DNA of 37,969 bases from a virus. How positions within the stretch are numbered: the stretch's first letter is position 1; every line of letters starts with the position of its first letter. The notes under the pieces are model-generated. The model saw only the letters and a program-made list of their open reading frames with translations, made no database searches and was not told the DNA's origin. Shown in pieces: positions 21,660 to 30,028 of the stretch. The position numbers and the translations under genes were made by a program. The DNA lies in IMG/VR virus record IMGVR_UViG_3300049893_002995, positions 1-37,969 of that record; one strand, given 5' to 3'.

Positions 21660-21796
21660 GTGGGGCGATGTCCGCGCAGTATCGTATCTATCGCTGTGAG
21701 CGGTGTGGCTGAACGACCGTACACCATATTTACTCGCCGCCGTTTTGTGCGAACTGCCTGCGAAACGATTGCATGGTAGAGCAGGACTCCAACTGA
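21656..21796 (+). pseudogene. Zinc-ribbon gene interrupted by an in-frame TGA
   Basis: From ATG 21656 the frame encodes 18 residues ending RCERCG, then TGA at 21710-21712. The same frame then continues sensibly (TTVHHIYSPPFCANCLRND) to TGA 21794-21796, which overlaps the next gene's ATG. Reading through gives Cys14, Cys17, Cys31 and Cys34, a proper CxxC...CxxC zinc ribbon of 46 codons. The best explanation is a TGG-to-TGA change (CERCGW would be normal) or a sequencing error; UGA readthrough is possible. TGA is used as a normal stop throughout the window, so recoding of the whole genome is unlikely. Confidence 0.6.
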
Positions 21797-22251
21797 TGAC
21801 GCCGCGCGAGATCGACGCCCTGGTGGCGGAGAAGGTGATGGGCTGGACGCCGAGGCACGATCCGCGCCGGTGCGACGGGACGCGGATCATCCGGTGCTTC
21901 GTCTGCGGGCGGCTCGGGCACGGGAACTGCTACGGGTACGGGCGGGGCGGTGAGCCGATCCAGCTGTACTGCGGCGGCGAATCCGATGTCGCCTGCTGCG
22001 AAGACGCGCGGCGGCCGCGCTACTCCGCCAGCATCGCCGACGCGTGGCCGGTGGTGGAGAAGCTGAAGGAAGACGGTGACGTGTTCATCGAGTGGTGGTC
22101 GGATGGTGAGTGGCTCGTGAGTAAGTATCCGGTTCTCGTCCGACAGGCGGATGGAGGTCGAGACTCCGTCGTGGCTCCGACGGCTCCGATGGCCATCTGT
22201 CTCTACGCGCTTCACGTAGCGGGCGTGGCCGTAGCGGAGGTGCCCGCATGA
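21796..22251 (+). CDS. Phage ABA-sandwich-type protein, 151 aa
   Basis: ATG 21796 overlaps the stop of the broken zinc-ribbon gene. The start, TPREIDALVAEKVMGW, and the later YSASIADAWPVVEKL with a C-terminal APMAICLYALHVAGV are the hallmarks of a small phage protein family with an alpha-beta-alpha sandwich, of unknown function. Between them lies a cysteine-containing insert (CFVCGRLGHGNCYGYG, then CCEDARR), which could bind zinc. It overlaps the following GDPD-like gene by four bases. Confidence 0.7.
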   Translation: MTPREIDALVAEKVMGWTPRHDPRRCDGTRIIRCFVCGRLGHGNCYGYGRGGEPIQLYCGGESDVACCEDARRPRYSASIADAWPVVEKLKEDGDVFIEWWSDGEWLVSKYPVLVRQADGGRDSVVAPTAPMAICLYALHVAGVAVAEVPA

Positions 22252-22949
22252 TCCCCATCGCGCATCGCGGCCTGTGGACGCCGGACCACGCGGCGCAGAA
22301 CAGCCTGGCGGCCATCGCGGCGGCGACCCGCGCCGGGTACGGGCTGGAGCTGGACGTGCGGCTCGGGGTGGGCGGACGGCTGTGGCTGCAGCACGCGGCG
22401 GCCGACACGCCCTGGCTGCTCGACGGAGCGAACGCGGACTGGACGCTGGTGCTCGACGCGCTCCGGGCCGCGCCGGTGATCCTGTGGGACATCAAAGAGC
22501 TGCGCGCCGTTCAGCCGCTGTGCCAGTGGCTGGTCGGGCGCGATCTGTCCGGGTCGGCGCTGCTTTTCGATCTGGAGATCGCCGAGCCCGCGGGCACGTG
22601 GCGGGCGGATGCCTGGGCGAACGTTCCCGACCACCGTCCGGCCTATCTGCGTCGGGCGTCCGAGACCGAGTCGCTGTACGACGCGCTCGGCGACGAGCAC
22701 GCGGCGGGCGTCTGGTTGGACGCCTGGGAGCGGGAGTGGGTGGACGCTGGGACCATTCAGACTGTCCAGGCGGCTGGGAAGAAAGCCTTCGTCTGCTCCA
22801 GCGAGTTGCACCGGCGCCCGATCAGCCTGCGACTGTGGCGGGCATGGGCGGGCGCGGACGGGGTGTGCACGAACTACCCGCACTTGCTGGCCGGGCTGGA
22901 CCGGCCGGAGCTGCAGCCGGCGGGGTGGCACGCGGAGGTGCACCGATGA
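22248..22949 (+). CDS. Glycerophosphodiester phosphodiesterase-like enzyme, 233 aa
   Basis: ATG 22248 overlaps the preceding TGA. The start IAHRGLW (His6, Arg7) with NSLAAIAAATRAG and ELDVRL (Glu34, Asp36) and a later His49 is the catalytic pattern of GDPD enzymes, which hydrolyse glycerophosphodiesters with a divalent metal in a TIM barrel. At 233 residues it is near the family norm. There is no signal peptide, so it should act in the cytoplasm. Its substrate here is unknown: it could process phospholipid headgroups or a glycerophosphate-modified polymer. Confidence 0.8.
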   Translation: MIPIAHRGLWTPDHAAQNSLAAIAAATRAGYGLELDVRLGVGGRLWLQHAAADTPWLLDGANADWTLVLDALRAAPVILWDIKELRAVQPLCQWLVGRDLSGSALLFDLEIAEPAGTWRADAWANVPDHRPAYLRRASETESLYDALGDEHAAGVWLDAWEREWVDAGTIQTVQAAGKKAFVCSSELHRRPISLRLWRAWAGADGVCTNYPHLLAGLDRPELQPAGWHAEVHR

Positions 22950-23140
22950 GCGACGAGCGGAACGCGGCGGTGGAGGAGATTCGTAAGGCGATCGCGGATT
23001 TGCCGACGAACCGACAGACGGCCGTGGCGGAATGCGCGGAGAAATTGCAGGCGCTCGTGCGTGGCTACGGGGCCGACGGTCTGATGGCTCTGGCGCTGGT
23101 CGGCGCGTTCGTGACGGCGCATTGCGAGGAAGCTGGTTGA
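22946..23140 (+). CDS. Small helical protein, 64 aa
   Basis: ATG 22946 overlaps the GDPD-like gene stop. The product (MSDERNAAVEEIRKAIADLP, then VAECAEKLQALVRGYGADGL and a hydrophobic ALALVGAFVTAHCEE) is mostly helical. No domain is recognised. It ends at TGA 23138-23140, sharing a base with the next start. Confidence 0.55.
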   Translation: MSDERNAAVEEIRKAIADLPTNRQTAVAECAEKLQALVRGYGADGLMALALVGAFVTAHCEEAG

Positions 23141-23265
23141 TGGACTTGATTGGCACATCGTGGTCTTATGGCGTGCAAGCCGGGCCTGACGTGTACGGAC
23201 CGTTTCCCGAAGCGGCGACCGCCAAGTTCTGGGCCGAGCGCGCGTACGCGAGGGGGAAGCGTTGA
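23140..23265 (+). CDS. Small hypothetical protein, 41 aa
   Basis: ATG 23140 and TGA 23263-23265 both overlap the neighbouring genes by one base, which supports a real gene. The product has an aromatic beta-like start (LIGTSWSYGVQAGPDVYGPF) and a basic helical end (AATAKFWAERAYARGKR). The pattern 'YGPFPEAATAKFWAE' recalls small phage proteins resembling a single beta-beta-alpha unit; no function is known. Confidence 0.5.
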   Translation: MDLIGTSWSYGVQAGPDVYGPFPEAATAKFWAERAYARGKR

Positions 23266-23549
23266 TGGCGGACAAGTGGGAGCGGTGTCGGATGTGCGGG
23301 CTGGAGTGGCCCGCCGGGTCGCTGGCGGAGTGCCCGCAGTACCGGAACGCGGAGCACCGGCGGATGCGGAAGAACGACCGGGGGCTGGACGTGCTCGCGT
23401 TCGACGGGCCGGGGCTGCCGGAGGCGGCGGCGCCGTTGCCGGAGCCTGCACCGGAGCCGGACACCCATGCGACGGTCGAGGCGTGGCACGAGACGGACTT
23501 CCTGGAAGCGAAGGCTGACGATGCCGACGATGCCGACGCTGACCGCTGA
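23265..23549 (+). CDS. Small cysteine-motif protein, 94 aa
   Basis: ATG 23265 overlaps the previous stop. The first 50 residues (MADKWERCRMCGLEWPAGSL, then AECPQYRNAEHRRM) contain a compact zinc-type unit: CRMC, a Cys at AECP and a His nearby. The rest is Pro/Ala/Glu-rich and probably disordered. The zinc-type unit recurs, with about the same spacing and many identical residues, at the N-terminus of the glycosyltransferase at 30025. It overlaps the next methyltransferase gene by 29 bases. Confidence 0.6.
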   Translation: MADKWERCRMCGLEWPAGSLAECPQYRNAEHRRMRKNDRGLDVLAFDGPGLPEAAAPLPEPAPEPDTHATVEAWHETDFLEAKADDADDADADR

Positions 23550-24246
23550 CTTCTTTGCCCGGCTGGAGGCCTTCGTCACCGCGCGGATGGACGTGCGGGA
23601 CCAGCTGGAGGACCTGCCGGACTACAAGGCGATCATGGGGCACCGCCACGTCCTACGCGGGCGGACGCTTCCGGTCTCGATCTTCCAGGGCGAGGGGCTG
23701 GCGCTGTACCTGTTCGTGCAGGCGTTCCGGCCGCGCGTGATCCTGGATATGTTCACCGGGACGGGGATGGCGGCGGCCTACCTCGGAGCGGGGCACCAGT
23801 TCGCCCGGGTCTACAGCGTGGACGATTACTCGGAGGGCGTGGCGGGCGACGCGGGCTGGGACGGCGCCTGCGGACTGATCCAAGCGTGCGACCTGCGGAA
23901 CGTCAAGCTGATCCGCGGCTCGCACCTGGACCTGGCGCGGGTGCTGGACGCGGACGGGGTGACGCGGGGCGACGTGGATCTGCTGTTCCTCGACGGCGCG
24001 GGTAAGGACGTCAGCGAGGCGTTCGACCACCCCGGCGCGGTGAGGGTGACGCACGACGAGCCGACCTGGCTCGGGCCGAACGACTTCCGGCTCATGGGCG
24101 GCTCGCACCTGACGTTCTCCGTACCCCCGGCGCTGCTGCCGATGTGCCACACGATCCTGTCGCCGTACTTCGCGATCGGGGTGGCGGAGGACGTGGCGTG
24201 GCGGCCGCCCGCGCCGCCGAAGCAAGAGGTGATCACGTGGACGTAG
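23521..24246 (+). CDS. SAM-dependent methyltransferase-like protein, 241 aa
   Basis: I start at ATG 23521 (GAAGG upstream); ATG 23530 is an alternative. The sequence has a Rossmann SAM-binding motif, VILDMFTGTGMAAAYLGAG, then an acidic turn YSVDDY and a strand-4 motif VDLLFLDGAG, so it looks like a class I methyltransferase. The segment VPPALLPMCHTILSP suggests a variant C-terminus. The substrate cannot be told; the next gene is a radical SAM protein and the cluster handles sugars, so a sugar or glycan target is plausible. Confidence 0.7.
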   Translation: MPTMPTLTADFFARLEAFVTARMDVRDQLEDLPDYKAIMGHRHVLRGRTLPVSIFQGEGLALYLFVQAFRPRVILDMFTGTGMAAAYLGAGHQFARVYSVDDYSEGVAGDAGWDGACGLIQACDLRNVKLIRGSHLDLARVLDADGVTRGDVDLLFLDGAGKDVSEAFDHPGAVRVTHDEPTWLGPNDFRLMGGSHLTFSVPPALLPMCHTILSPYFAIGVAEDVAWRPPAPPKQEVITWT

Positions 24247-25400
24247 CCCACGCGCGCTATCAGTACGGCGCGAACTACCTTGGGGACCCGGCGACGCTGC
24301 GGGATCGGATCGTTAGCAAGACGATCATCCCGCACCAGGTGGAGTGGCAGCCGGGGCCGCCGGGCCAGGAGATCTGCTGGCTCCAGTGCCCGTACTGCTA
24401 CGGCGGGTCGGCCGAGCTGGTGCCGGACCGCCTGCCGCTGGGCCGTGCGCTGGACGTGCTCGCCGACATCGCGCGTGGACCGACGGCCTACGGTCACGGG
24501 CCGGGGCCGCAGAAAATCATCTTTGCGGGCTACGCGACCGACCCGCTGTTCTCGAAGGACCTCACCGCGCTCGTGACGACGGCCGTCGCGTGTCGGGCGG
24601 TGGTCGGGTTCAACACGAAGGCGCTTGCTGTGCCCGAGAAGCTGCTTGCGGTGCTGCCGCTAGCGGCTCCCGAGAGCTACGTGACCGTCAGCGTGGACGC
24701 AGGGAGCAACGAGGTCTACAACGCGGTGCACGCCGCGAAGACCGACGCCCCGTTGTACGACCGCGTGATGGAAAACCTCAAGCGGTTGAAGGCGACCGGC
24801 ATCGAGGTTGCCGCGACCTACTTGGTCTCCCGACTCAACTGCGTCGCCGGTGACACCGACGACATGGAGAAGTTCATCTCGGACGCGTGCGACGCGGGCG
24901 TGGACGTGATCCGGTTCGCGTTTGCGCAGATGCCGCGCGGTGGGAGCGAGATGCCGACCGTGCCGACGTGGGACGAGTGCCGGTTTTTCGCCGATCGCGT
25001 TCGGTTCGTCAAAGAGGTCTGGGATTTGTGTGGAGTGCCGATCCTCCTGGCCGACGCCGACGCGGACCATGACCTGTTCCGCAAGCCGCGGACGCTGCCC
25101 TGCGTCGCGCGATGGATCTACCCGACGGTCGGGTACGACGGCTGGCTCTACCCGTGCTCGCAGACCGGCGCGCCGAACTTCCGCGGGCTCGCGTTGGGTA
25201 ACCTGGCCGAGCGCGGCTTCTGGGAGATGTACTACGAGTATGACGAGGCGCGGCTGGCCGAGTGGATGCACCACGAGCACTCGGAGATGATCCGCACAGG
25301 CTGCCGCTGCGACCGCAAGGAGCACCTTGTCAACATCCAGGCTGGGCCGATCCTGAAGCGTTACGGTATCATTACCTGCCCAGATACAGAGAGCACGTGA
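24237..25400 (+). CDS. Radical SAM protein with extra C-terminal cysteines, 387 aa
   Basis: GTG 24237 follows AGAGGTGA and overlaps the methyltransferase by 10 bases. CWLQCPYC (Cys47, Cys51, Cys54) is the CX3CX2C motif that binds the radical SAM iron-sulfur cluster. The C-terminal part has more cysteines (LPCVARW; LYPCSQTG; GCRCDRK), which suggests a SPASM/twitch-type auxiliary cluster. Such enzymes modify peptides or small molecules by radical chemistry. Placed between methyltransferase and sugar nucleotidyltransferase genes, it may alter a sugar or a virion peptide; this is inference. Confidence 0.82.
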   Translation: MDVAHARYQYGANYLGDPATLRDRIVSKTIIPHQVEWQPGPPGQEICWLQCPYCYGGSAELVPDRLPLGRALDVLADIARGPTAYGHGPGPQKIIFAGYATDPLFSKDLTALVTTAVACRAVVGFNTKALAVPEKLLAVLPLAAPESYVTVSVDAGSNEVYNAVHAAKTDAPLYDRVMENLKRLKATGIEVAATYLVSRLNCVAGDTDDMEKFISDACDAGVDVIRFAFAQMPRGGSEMPTVPTWDECRFFADRVRFVKEVWDLCGVPILLADADADHDLFRKPRTLPCVARWIYPTVGYDGWLYPCSQTGAPNFRGLALGNLAERGFWEMYYEYDEARLAEWMHHEHSEMIRTGCRCDRKEHLVNIQAGPILKRYGIITCPDTEST

Positions 25401-26152
25401 TGGCGCACTTTGGAGAGACGATGCAGATCATCACGCGGGACGTGCCCACGCAGGTCGTGATCCTGTGCGGCGGGCGCGGCGAGCGGATGGGCGGCCTGAC
25501 GCTGGAGCGGCCGAAGCCGATGATCGAGATCGGCGGCAGGCCGATCCTGTGGCACATCATGCAGCACTTCGCGCGGCACGGGTTCACCGACTTCACGCTG
25601 GCGCTCGGCTATCTCGGCTGGGTGGTGGACTGGTACTTCAAGGACCCCGAGAGCGCGGACGGGTGGACGGTTCATTGCGTCCCGACCGGCTGGGAGACGC
25701 AGAGCGGCGGGCGCGTCAAGCGGTTGGCGCCGCACCTCACCGGCACGTTCCTGATGTCGTGGTGTGACGGTCTGTCGGACATCGACCTGACCGCGATGCT
25801 GGCGTTCCACCGGGACCACGGCAAGCTCTGCACGGTGGCCGCCGTGCATCCCCCGGCACGTTTTGGCGAGCTGATCCTGGACGGCGATAGTGTGCAAGCA
25901 TTTGTTGCAGCGCCGAGAAACGTGGGCTGGATCAACGCCGGGTTCTTCGTTTGCGAGCCGGGCGTGCTGGACTACATCGAGGGCGACCGGACGCCGTGGG
26001 AGGACGCGCCGATGGTGGGGTTGGCCAAGGTCGGGGAGCTGGTGGCGTTTCGGCACGCGGCCTTCTGGCAGTGCATGGACACCGAGAAGGAGCAGCGCTT
26101 ACTGGACGAGCTGTGGCGGAGTGGCCGCGCGCCGTGGAAGGCGCGGGGCTGA
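25400..26152 (+). CDS. Sugar-1-phosphate nucleotidyltransferase, RfbF-like, 250 aa
   Basis: The start at ATG 25400 overlaps the radical SAM stop; ATG 25421, behind GGAGA, is possible. The N-terminus holds VILCGGRGERMGG then RPKPMIEIGGRPILWHIMQH, the nucleotide-binding signature of sugar nucleotidyltransferases. The layout most resembles glucose-1-phosphate cytidylyltransferase, the first step toward CDP-linked dideoxy or branched sugars. SWCDGLSDID holds the metal-binding Asp region, and NVGWINAGFFV matches the family. It fits with the C-methyltransferase that follows. Confidence 0.82.
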   Translation: MAHFGETMQIITRDVPTQVVILCGGRGERMGGLTLERPKPMIEIGGRPILWHIMQHFARHGFTDFTLALGYLGWVVDWYFKDPESADGWTVHCVPTGWETQSGGRVKRLAPHLTGTFLMSWCDGLSDIDLTAMLAFHRDHGKLCTVAAVHPPARFGELILDGDSVQAFVAAPRNVGWINAGFFVCEPGVLDYIEGDRTPWEDAPMVGLAKVGELVAFRHAAFWQCMDTEKEQRLLDELWRSGRAPWKARG

Positions 26153-26154
26153 CC

Positions 26155-26463
26155 GTGGAGAACCTGCGCCCCTCGAAGGCCACGCCGCCGCTCGGAGAAG
26201 CGCTCTATCGCACAGGCGTGAGCCAGAAGCCGCTGTGGGAACACGTCGGTCGCCGCTTCGCGGTGTGCTACGCACTCGTGGTGCTCAGCTTGATGCTGTT
26301 TGGAATGGGGTGGACCATCGTGCGCGGGCTGCGGTACGGCGAGTGCAAGCGGTGGGCCTTGGCCCTGCCGGGCGCACAGAACTTTGAGCTGGACGCGTGG
26401 GCGAACCGCTGTCGCGCGCAGGTTACGGGTGGCGCGTGGATTGAGAAAGGGGCGCAGCCGTGA
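26155..26463 (+). CDS. Small membrane protein, 102 aa
   Basis: GTG 26155 starts two bases after the upstream stop, and its TGA at 26461-26463 overlaps the next GTG. About 35 polar residues precede one hydrophobic segment (FAVCYALVVLSLMLFGMGWTIV, residues ~40-61); the rest is polar with two Cys. It is therefore a single-pass membrane protein of unknown role. Confidence 0.55.
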   Translation: MENLRPSKATPPLGEALYRTGVSQKPLWEHVGRRFAVCYALVVLSLMLFGMGWTIVRGLRYGECKRWALALPGAQNFELDAWANRCRAQVTGGAWIEKGAQP

Positions 26464-27710
26464 CAACACCACCGACGCACGCTAACATCACCGGCTGCCG
26501 CTCCTGCGGGATGACGGACCGCTTCTATCGAGTCCTGGACCTTGGCGACCTGCCGCTTTCGGGGCACCTGCTGCGAGCGGATCAGCTCGGGGCGACCGAG
26601 CCGCGCTACCCAACCGAGGTGGTGTTCTGCCAGGAGTGCTTCCTGGTGCAGCTGCGCTACACGGTGCCGCCCGTGGAGGTGTTCGCCACGGACTATCCAT
26701 ATTTCAGTAGCACGAGCGACGCCTGGGTCGCGCACTGTAAGCGGAACGTGGACGCGCTGGTGGCGCGGTTCGGGCTTGGGCCGCTCAACCTGGCCGTCGA
26801 GATCGCCAGCAACGACGGCTACCTGCTGCAGCATTTTCTCCCGTACGGCGTTCAGGTTCTGGGGGTAGATCCGGCCGTAGGCCCTGTGAGGGTTGCTCGC
26901 GAGCGCGGCGTCCAAACCGTCAACGATTTCTTCTCTGAAGAGCTCGCACAGCGGTTCGTCGCTGAAGGCCTCCATGCGGACGTGGTGCTCGGGAACAACG
27001 TCCTGGCGCACGTGGTGGACCAGAACGACGTGGTTGCCGGGGTGGCGACGCTGCTCAAGGACGACGGCGTGGCGGTGTTCGAGTTCCCGCACGTCTATCA
27101 GCTCGTCCGGCGCTGCGAGTTCGACACGATCTACCACGAGCACCTCTGCTACTTCAGCCTGACGGCCGCCTGCAACCTGTTCAAGCGGCACGGGCTGACG
27201 ATCTTCGACGTCGAGGAGTTGCCGACGCACGGCGGATCGCTGCGGATCTACGCGTGCAAGTCTAATCGGTCATACGAGCGGCGGATGGTCGCCGTGCTTC
27301 AGCAGGAGCGCGAGCAGTGGGTGACGGTCCCGTACTTCTATGCGAACTTCGCCGAGCGGGTGAAGGCGGTGCAGCTGGGCCTGCTCGCGTTCCTGGTCGA
27401 GCAATCCACGGCGGGCAAGCGCGTGGTCGCCTACGGCGCGGCGGCGAAGGGCGGGACGCTGCTCAACTCGTGCGGGATCGACCGCAGCCTGATCGCCTAC
27501 GTGGTGGACAAGTCGCCGTTCAAGCAGGGGCGGTACATGACCGGTTCACGGCTGCCGATCTACCCGCCGAGCAAGTTGCTGGAGGATCAGCCTGATTACG
27601 CAGTGCTGCTGACATGGAATTTCCGGGACGAGATCCTGGAGCAGCAGGCCGAGTACCGGCGGCGCGGCGGGAAGTTCGTGATCCCGATCCCGAGCCTGGA
27701 GGTGGTGTGA
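26460..27710 (+). CDS. Sugar C-methyltransferase, 416 aa
   Basis: GTG 26460 overlaps the previous TGA. The layout is that of NDP-4-ketosugar C-3 methyltransferases (such as TylC3 and NovU). An N-terminal zinc-binding part has CRSCG and CQECFLVQL. A SAM-binding middle follows (VEIASNDGYLLQHF; VVLGNNVLAHV; FEFPHVYQL and TIYHEHLCYF), then a C-terminal domain (VAYGAAAKGGTLLNSCG). The length of about 410 matches the family. Such enzymes add a methyl group to a keto-sugar nucleotide, giving branched sugars. This is the most specific biochemical call in the accessory region. Confidence 0.85.
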   Translation: MTTPPTHANITGCRSCGMTDRFYRVLDLGDLPLSGHLLRADQLGATEPRYPTEVVFCQECFLVQLRYTVPPVEVFATDYPYFSSTSDAWVAHCKRNVDALVARFGLGPLNLAVEIASNDGYLLQHFLPYGVQVLGVDPAVGPVRVARERGVQTVNDFFSEELAQRFVAEGLHADVVLGNNVLAHVVDQNDVVAGVATLLKDDGVAVFEFPHVYQLVRRCEFDTIYHEHLCYFSLTAACNLFKRHGLTIFDVEELPTHGGSLRIYACKSNRSYERRMVAVLQQEREQWVTVPYFYANFAERVKAVQLGLLAFLVEQSTAGKRVVAYGAAAKGGTLLNSCGIDRSLIAYVVDKSPFKQGRYMTGSRLPIYPPSKLLEDQPDYAVLLTWNFRDEILEQQAEYRRRGGKFVIPIPSLEVV

Positions 27711-27994
27711 TGTGTGGAACGTTTGGCGCGTGGGATCTTGCCCAGCAGCATGCGGCGAGCGCGGTCCATCTAAGCGGTATATTTTTGCGCGATCCTGATC
27801 CGGAAGTGCTGGACTGTCCAACGCACGGGTGGCTGTGTCCGGCGTGTAAGCAGGGGAAACGTGTGCGGTTTTCGCAAGCATCTGACCGGACGAGGAGCGG
27901 TATCCAGAGAGCGCTGAAGATTGGCGGCGCTGCAGAGAAAGTATTGAAACTTGCTGACGTCCAACGAAGCGCGGAAAGCAGCCGTGATTGCTAA
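27710..27994 (+). CDS. Small hypothetical protein, 94 aa
   Basis: ATG 27710 shares a base with the preceding TGA. The product begins MCGTFGAWDLAQQHAASAVH and carries LDCPTHGWLCPACKQG (one CPAC pair with a Cys and His before it), then a basic, probably helical C-terminus. It may bind zinc. Its last 11 bases overlap the next frame. Function unknown. Confidence 0.5.
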   Translation: MCGTFGAWDLAQQHAASAVHLSGIFLRDPDPEVLDCPTHGWLCPACKQGKRVRFSQASDRTRSGIQRALKIGGAAEKVLKLADVQRSAESSRDC

Positions 27995-28406
27995 GTCTTG
28001 GACGACACAAGACCAACTCGACTGGGAGCTGCTGCGCGAGGCCGACGAGGACATCGCGTCCCAGGTGACCGCGAGGCGGCCGGATCTAGTACGGTTGTGG
28101 GAGCGGGCTGTCGCCAACTCAGAACTTGGAGGTCGTGTGATGTGGCGGCTGCGACGGGCGCTGGCCGCGGTCTACACGCGGCACGCGTGGATGTGCTGGG
28201 AGTGGAGTCATGCTCGGTGGTGGAAGAAGCCGCTGCTGTACTGGCGTCTTCGCCAGCACTCCTGTGATTGGTGTAAGCCTTGGGAATGGCACAGCGGACG
28301 AAGGCTGCGCTGGCCGTGGCAGTGCGCTGAGTTCTGGCTGGGCGTGCTCGTCGGCATTGCGGTGATGACAGCGGTCTCCGTGGCAGACGTGTGGTTGAAA
28401 CTATGA
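27984..28406 (+). CDS. Trp-rich membrane protein, 140 aa (possibly two genes)
   Basis: GTG 27984 is the likely start (GGAAAG upstream). The first half is a helical, charged domain (TTQDQLDWELLREADEDIAS). The second half (from ATG 28140, which has its own good ribosome binding site GGAGGT) is unusually rich in Trp and Arg (WMCWEWSHARWWKK; CKPWEWHSGRRLRWPW) and ends in one membrane segment, FWLGVLVGIAVMTAVSVADV. The internal start may produce the C-terminal 88 residues alone. No family is recognised. Its stop overlaps the next ATG. Confidence 0.5.
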   Translation: MIAKSWTTQDQLDWELLREADEDIASQVTARRPDLVRLWERAVANSELGGRVMWRLRRALAAVYTRHAWMCWEWSHARWWKKPLLYWRLRQHSCDWCKPWEWHSGRRLRWPWQCAEFWLGVLVGIAVMTAVSVADVWLKL

Positions 28407-28597
28407 ATGGCTCTGCTGTTCCTCCATGCCAGAAATGCGGCCTCACACCCGAGGACATTCGCTGTGGCGTGTGCGGTGGACACCATCCGCCGGGCGAGAA
28501 GCATTTCAATGTCGTGTATACCAGCTGCCCCAACTGCGGGCGGACGGTGAGTACCTGTCGCCTAAAACGAATCGAGCAGACTAATGACTCACGTTGA
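28403..28597 (+). CDS. Small multi-CxxC zinc protein, 64 aa
   Basis: ATG 28403 overlaps the upstream stop. The sequence has CQKCG, CGVCGG, and CPNCGRTVSTC, enough cysteines for one or two zinc sites in a ribbon-like fold. It ends inside the start of the first glycosyltransferase (14-base overlap), so it is co-translated with the sugar genes. Confidence 0.65.
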   Translation: MNGSAVPPCQKCGLTPEDIRCGVCGGHHPPGEKHFNVVYTSCPNCGRTVSTCRLKRIEQTNDSR

Positions 28598-29354
28598 TCC
28601 GTCCAAGCTCGTGATCGCCGTCTCGACCCACCTGCGGCCGGTGCCGCTGCGGGTAACGGTCAAGCTGTGGCGAGAGTCGTGCCCAGACTACCGGCGGATG
28701 TACGTGGTCGTGAACCACCCAGATGGCGCGGCGGGGTTCGAGCCGCCGGAGCGGTGCCGAATAATCCACACCGGGCGCGTGCCGCAGCACCCCGGCTGCA
28801 TGAGCAGGACGTGGAACCTCGCCATGCAGTGGGCGTTCCAGGACCCCGAGGTGGAGTGGCTGCTCTGCTCGATGGACGACGTGGGCGTGCGGCAGGGTTG
28901 GCTGGACCTGGTGAACCGGCACGCCTTTCAGTTCTACCTGGCACCGTGCGGCGACCTGGTGTTCCTGCTCCACCGGGAGGTGTTCCGCAGGGTCGGCTGG
29001 TTCGACGAGCGGTTCGTCGTGATGGGCTTCCAGGAGTGGGACTGGGAGGCGCGGGTCCTGCGGGCGCTCGGCGTTGAGCGGGTGATGATGGAGGACGGGC
29101 ACGGGTGGAACCACAACGCCATCGGGCTGCACAACTACTGGTTCCACACCGGGGACTTCGCCCCGACGCATCGGGACACGAGCTGCCAGATGCTCAACGA
29201 GTATTGGCTGCACCGGAAATGGGGTCTTCATGCCACACGACATTTCGTGGACATGATGGCGAGCGGGGTTGTGCGGGAGTGCCCGACGCCGGAGATCGAC
29301 TGGTACCCTTGGTTCAGTCGGCAAGCGGTCGCGTGCCTGCTGGAGGCGAAATGA
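28584..29354 (+). CDS. GT-A-type glycosyltransferase, paralog 1, 256 aa
   Basis: ATG 28584 starts MTHVDPSKLVIAVSTHLRPV. The protein has an N-terminal beta-strand region, a conserved helix PGCMSRTWNLAMQWAF, an acidic SMDD (Asp98-Asp99) that is the likely metal/nucleotide-sugar site, and VGWFDERFVVMGFQEWDWEA. It shares all of these with the genes at 30025, 31020 and 31779. It also has the C-terminal motif PEIDWYPWF seen in all four, here followed by 11 extra residues. It would transfer a sugar from a nucleotide donor in the cytoplasm. The acceptor is unknown. Confidence 0.78.
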   Translation: MTHVDPSKLVIAVSTHLRPVPLRVTVKLWRESCPDYRRMYVVVNHPDGAAGFEPPERCRIIHTGRVPQHPGCMSRTWNLAMQWAFQDPEVEWLLCSMDDVGVRQGWLDLVNRHAFQFYLAPCGDLVFLLHREVFRRVGWFDERFVVMGFQEWDWEARVLRALGVERVMMEDGHGWNHNAIGLHNYWFHTGDFAPTHRDTSCQMLNEYWLHRKWGLHATRHFVDMMASGVVRECPTPEIDWYPWFSRQAVACLLEAK

Positions 29355-30028
29355 CGGCTGACGTGGAGGGCTTGAGCCTGGCGCGGGTCGGCGGAGTGCA
29401 GCACGAGACCCTTCATCGCGCGGAGCATTGCTCGCTGTACCTCCCGCTGTTCCGCCGCGCGTTCGGCGACGAGACGACGTGGGGCGACAAGCACGCGCTG
29501 ATCATGTTCGCCGGGCGCGGGCGCGAGGCGGAGTTCTTCACGCCGTTCTGCCGCCACGTCACGCTCGTGGACAACTACGGGCCGTGCGTCGAGGTGCTGC
29601 GGCGACGGTTCGAGGCGGCGGATCGGCCGTACGTCGCCGTCGTGCAGAACAACGGAGTGGACCTCAGCGGCATCCCCGACGGGAGCGTGGACATCCTGAC
29701 GGCCTTGATCGCGCTCATGCACATCCGCCCGACGCACATGCGCGTGAGCTACGCCCGCGAGTTCAACCGCGTGCTGTCGCCGCGCGGGAAGGCGCTCCTG
29801 CAGCTCGCGCAGAACCACACGGCGACGCCGTGGGAGGACGAGGTCGGCCCGGAGGTGGAGTACCAGGTCGGCACCGACATGACCAACGTGGGCTTCATTG
29901 ACGAGGCGGCGCTGCGTCGCTGGTGGGAGCGGTACCTGCGGCTGGACTTCGTGCAGTACGGGGACTGCATCCCCGGCGACGGCACGATGAAGAACTGGTG
30001 GTGGGTGGGGGCGTCGAAGTGGGCGTGA
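29351..30028 (+). CDS. SAM-dependent methyltransferase-like protein, 225 aa
   Basis: ATG 29351 overlaps the first glycosyltransferase stop. The fold is visible from ALIMFAGRGREAEFFTPF (SAM-binding loop), VTLVDNYGPCVEVLRRRF, GSVDILTALIALMHI, and EFNRVLSPRGKALLQLAQ, the order of a class I methyltransferase. It sits inside the glycosyltransferase run, so its substrate could be the same glycan or sugar donor. It overlaps the following GTG by four bases. Confidence 0.7.
   Translation: MTADVEGLSLARVGGVQHETLHRAEHCSLYLPLFRRAFGDETTWGDKHALIMFAGRGREAEFFTPFCRHVTLVDNYGPCVEVLRRRFEAADRPYVAVVQNNGVDLSGIPDGSVDILTALIALMHIRPTHMRVSYAREFNRVLSPRGKALLQLAQNHTATPWEDEVGPEVEYQVGTDMTNVGFIDEAALRRWWERYLRLDFVQYGDCIPGDGTMKNWWWVGASKWA

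Noticed and set aside
21710-21712. Selenocysteine or genome-wide UGA recoding at the zinc-ribbon TGA
   Set aside because: I see no convincing SECIS-like hairpin just downstream, and many genes here end in TGA with overlapping starts, so TGA is a normal stop.
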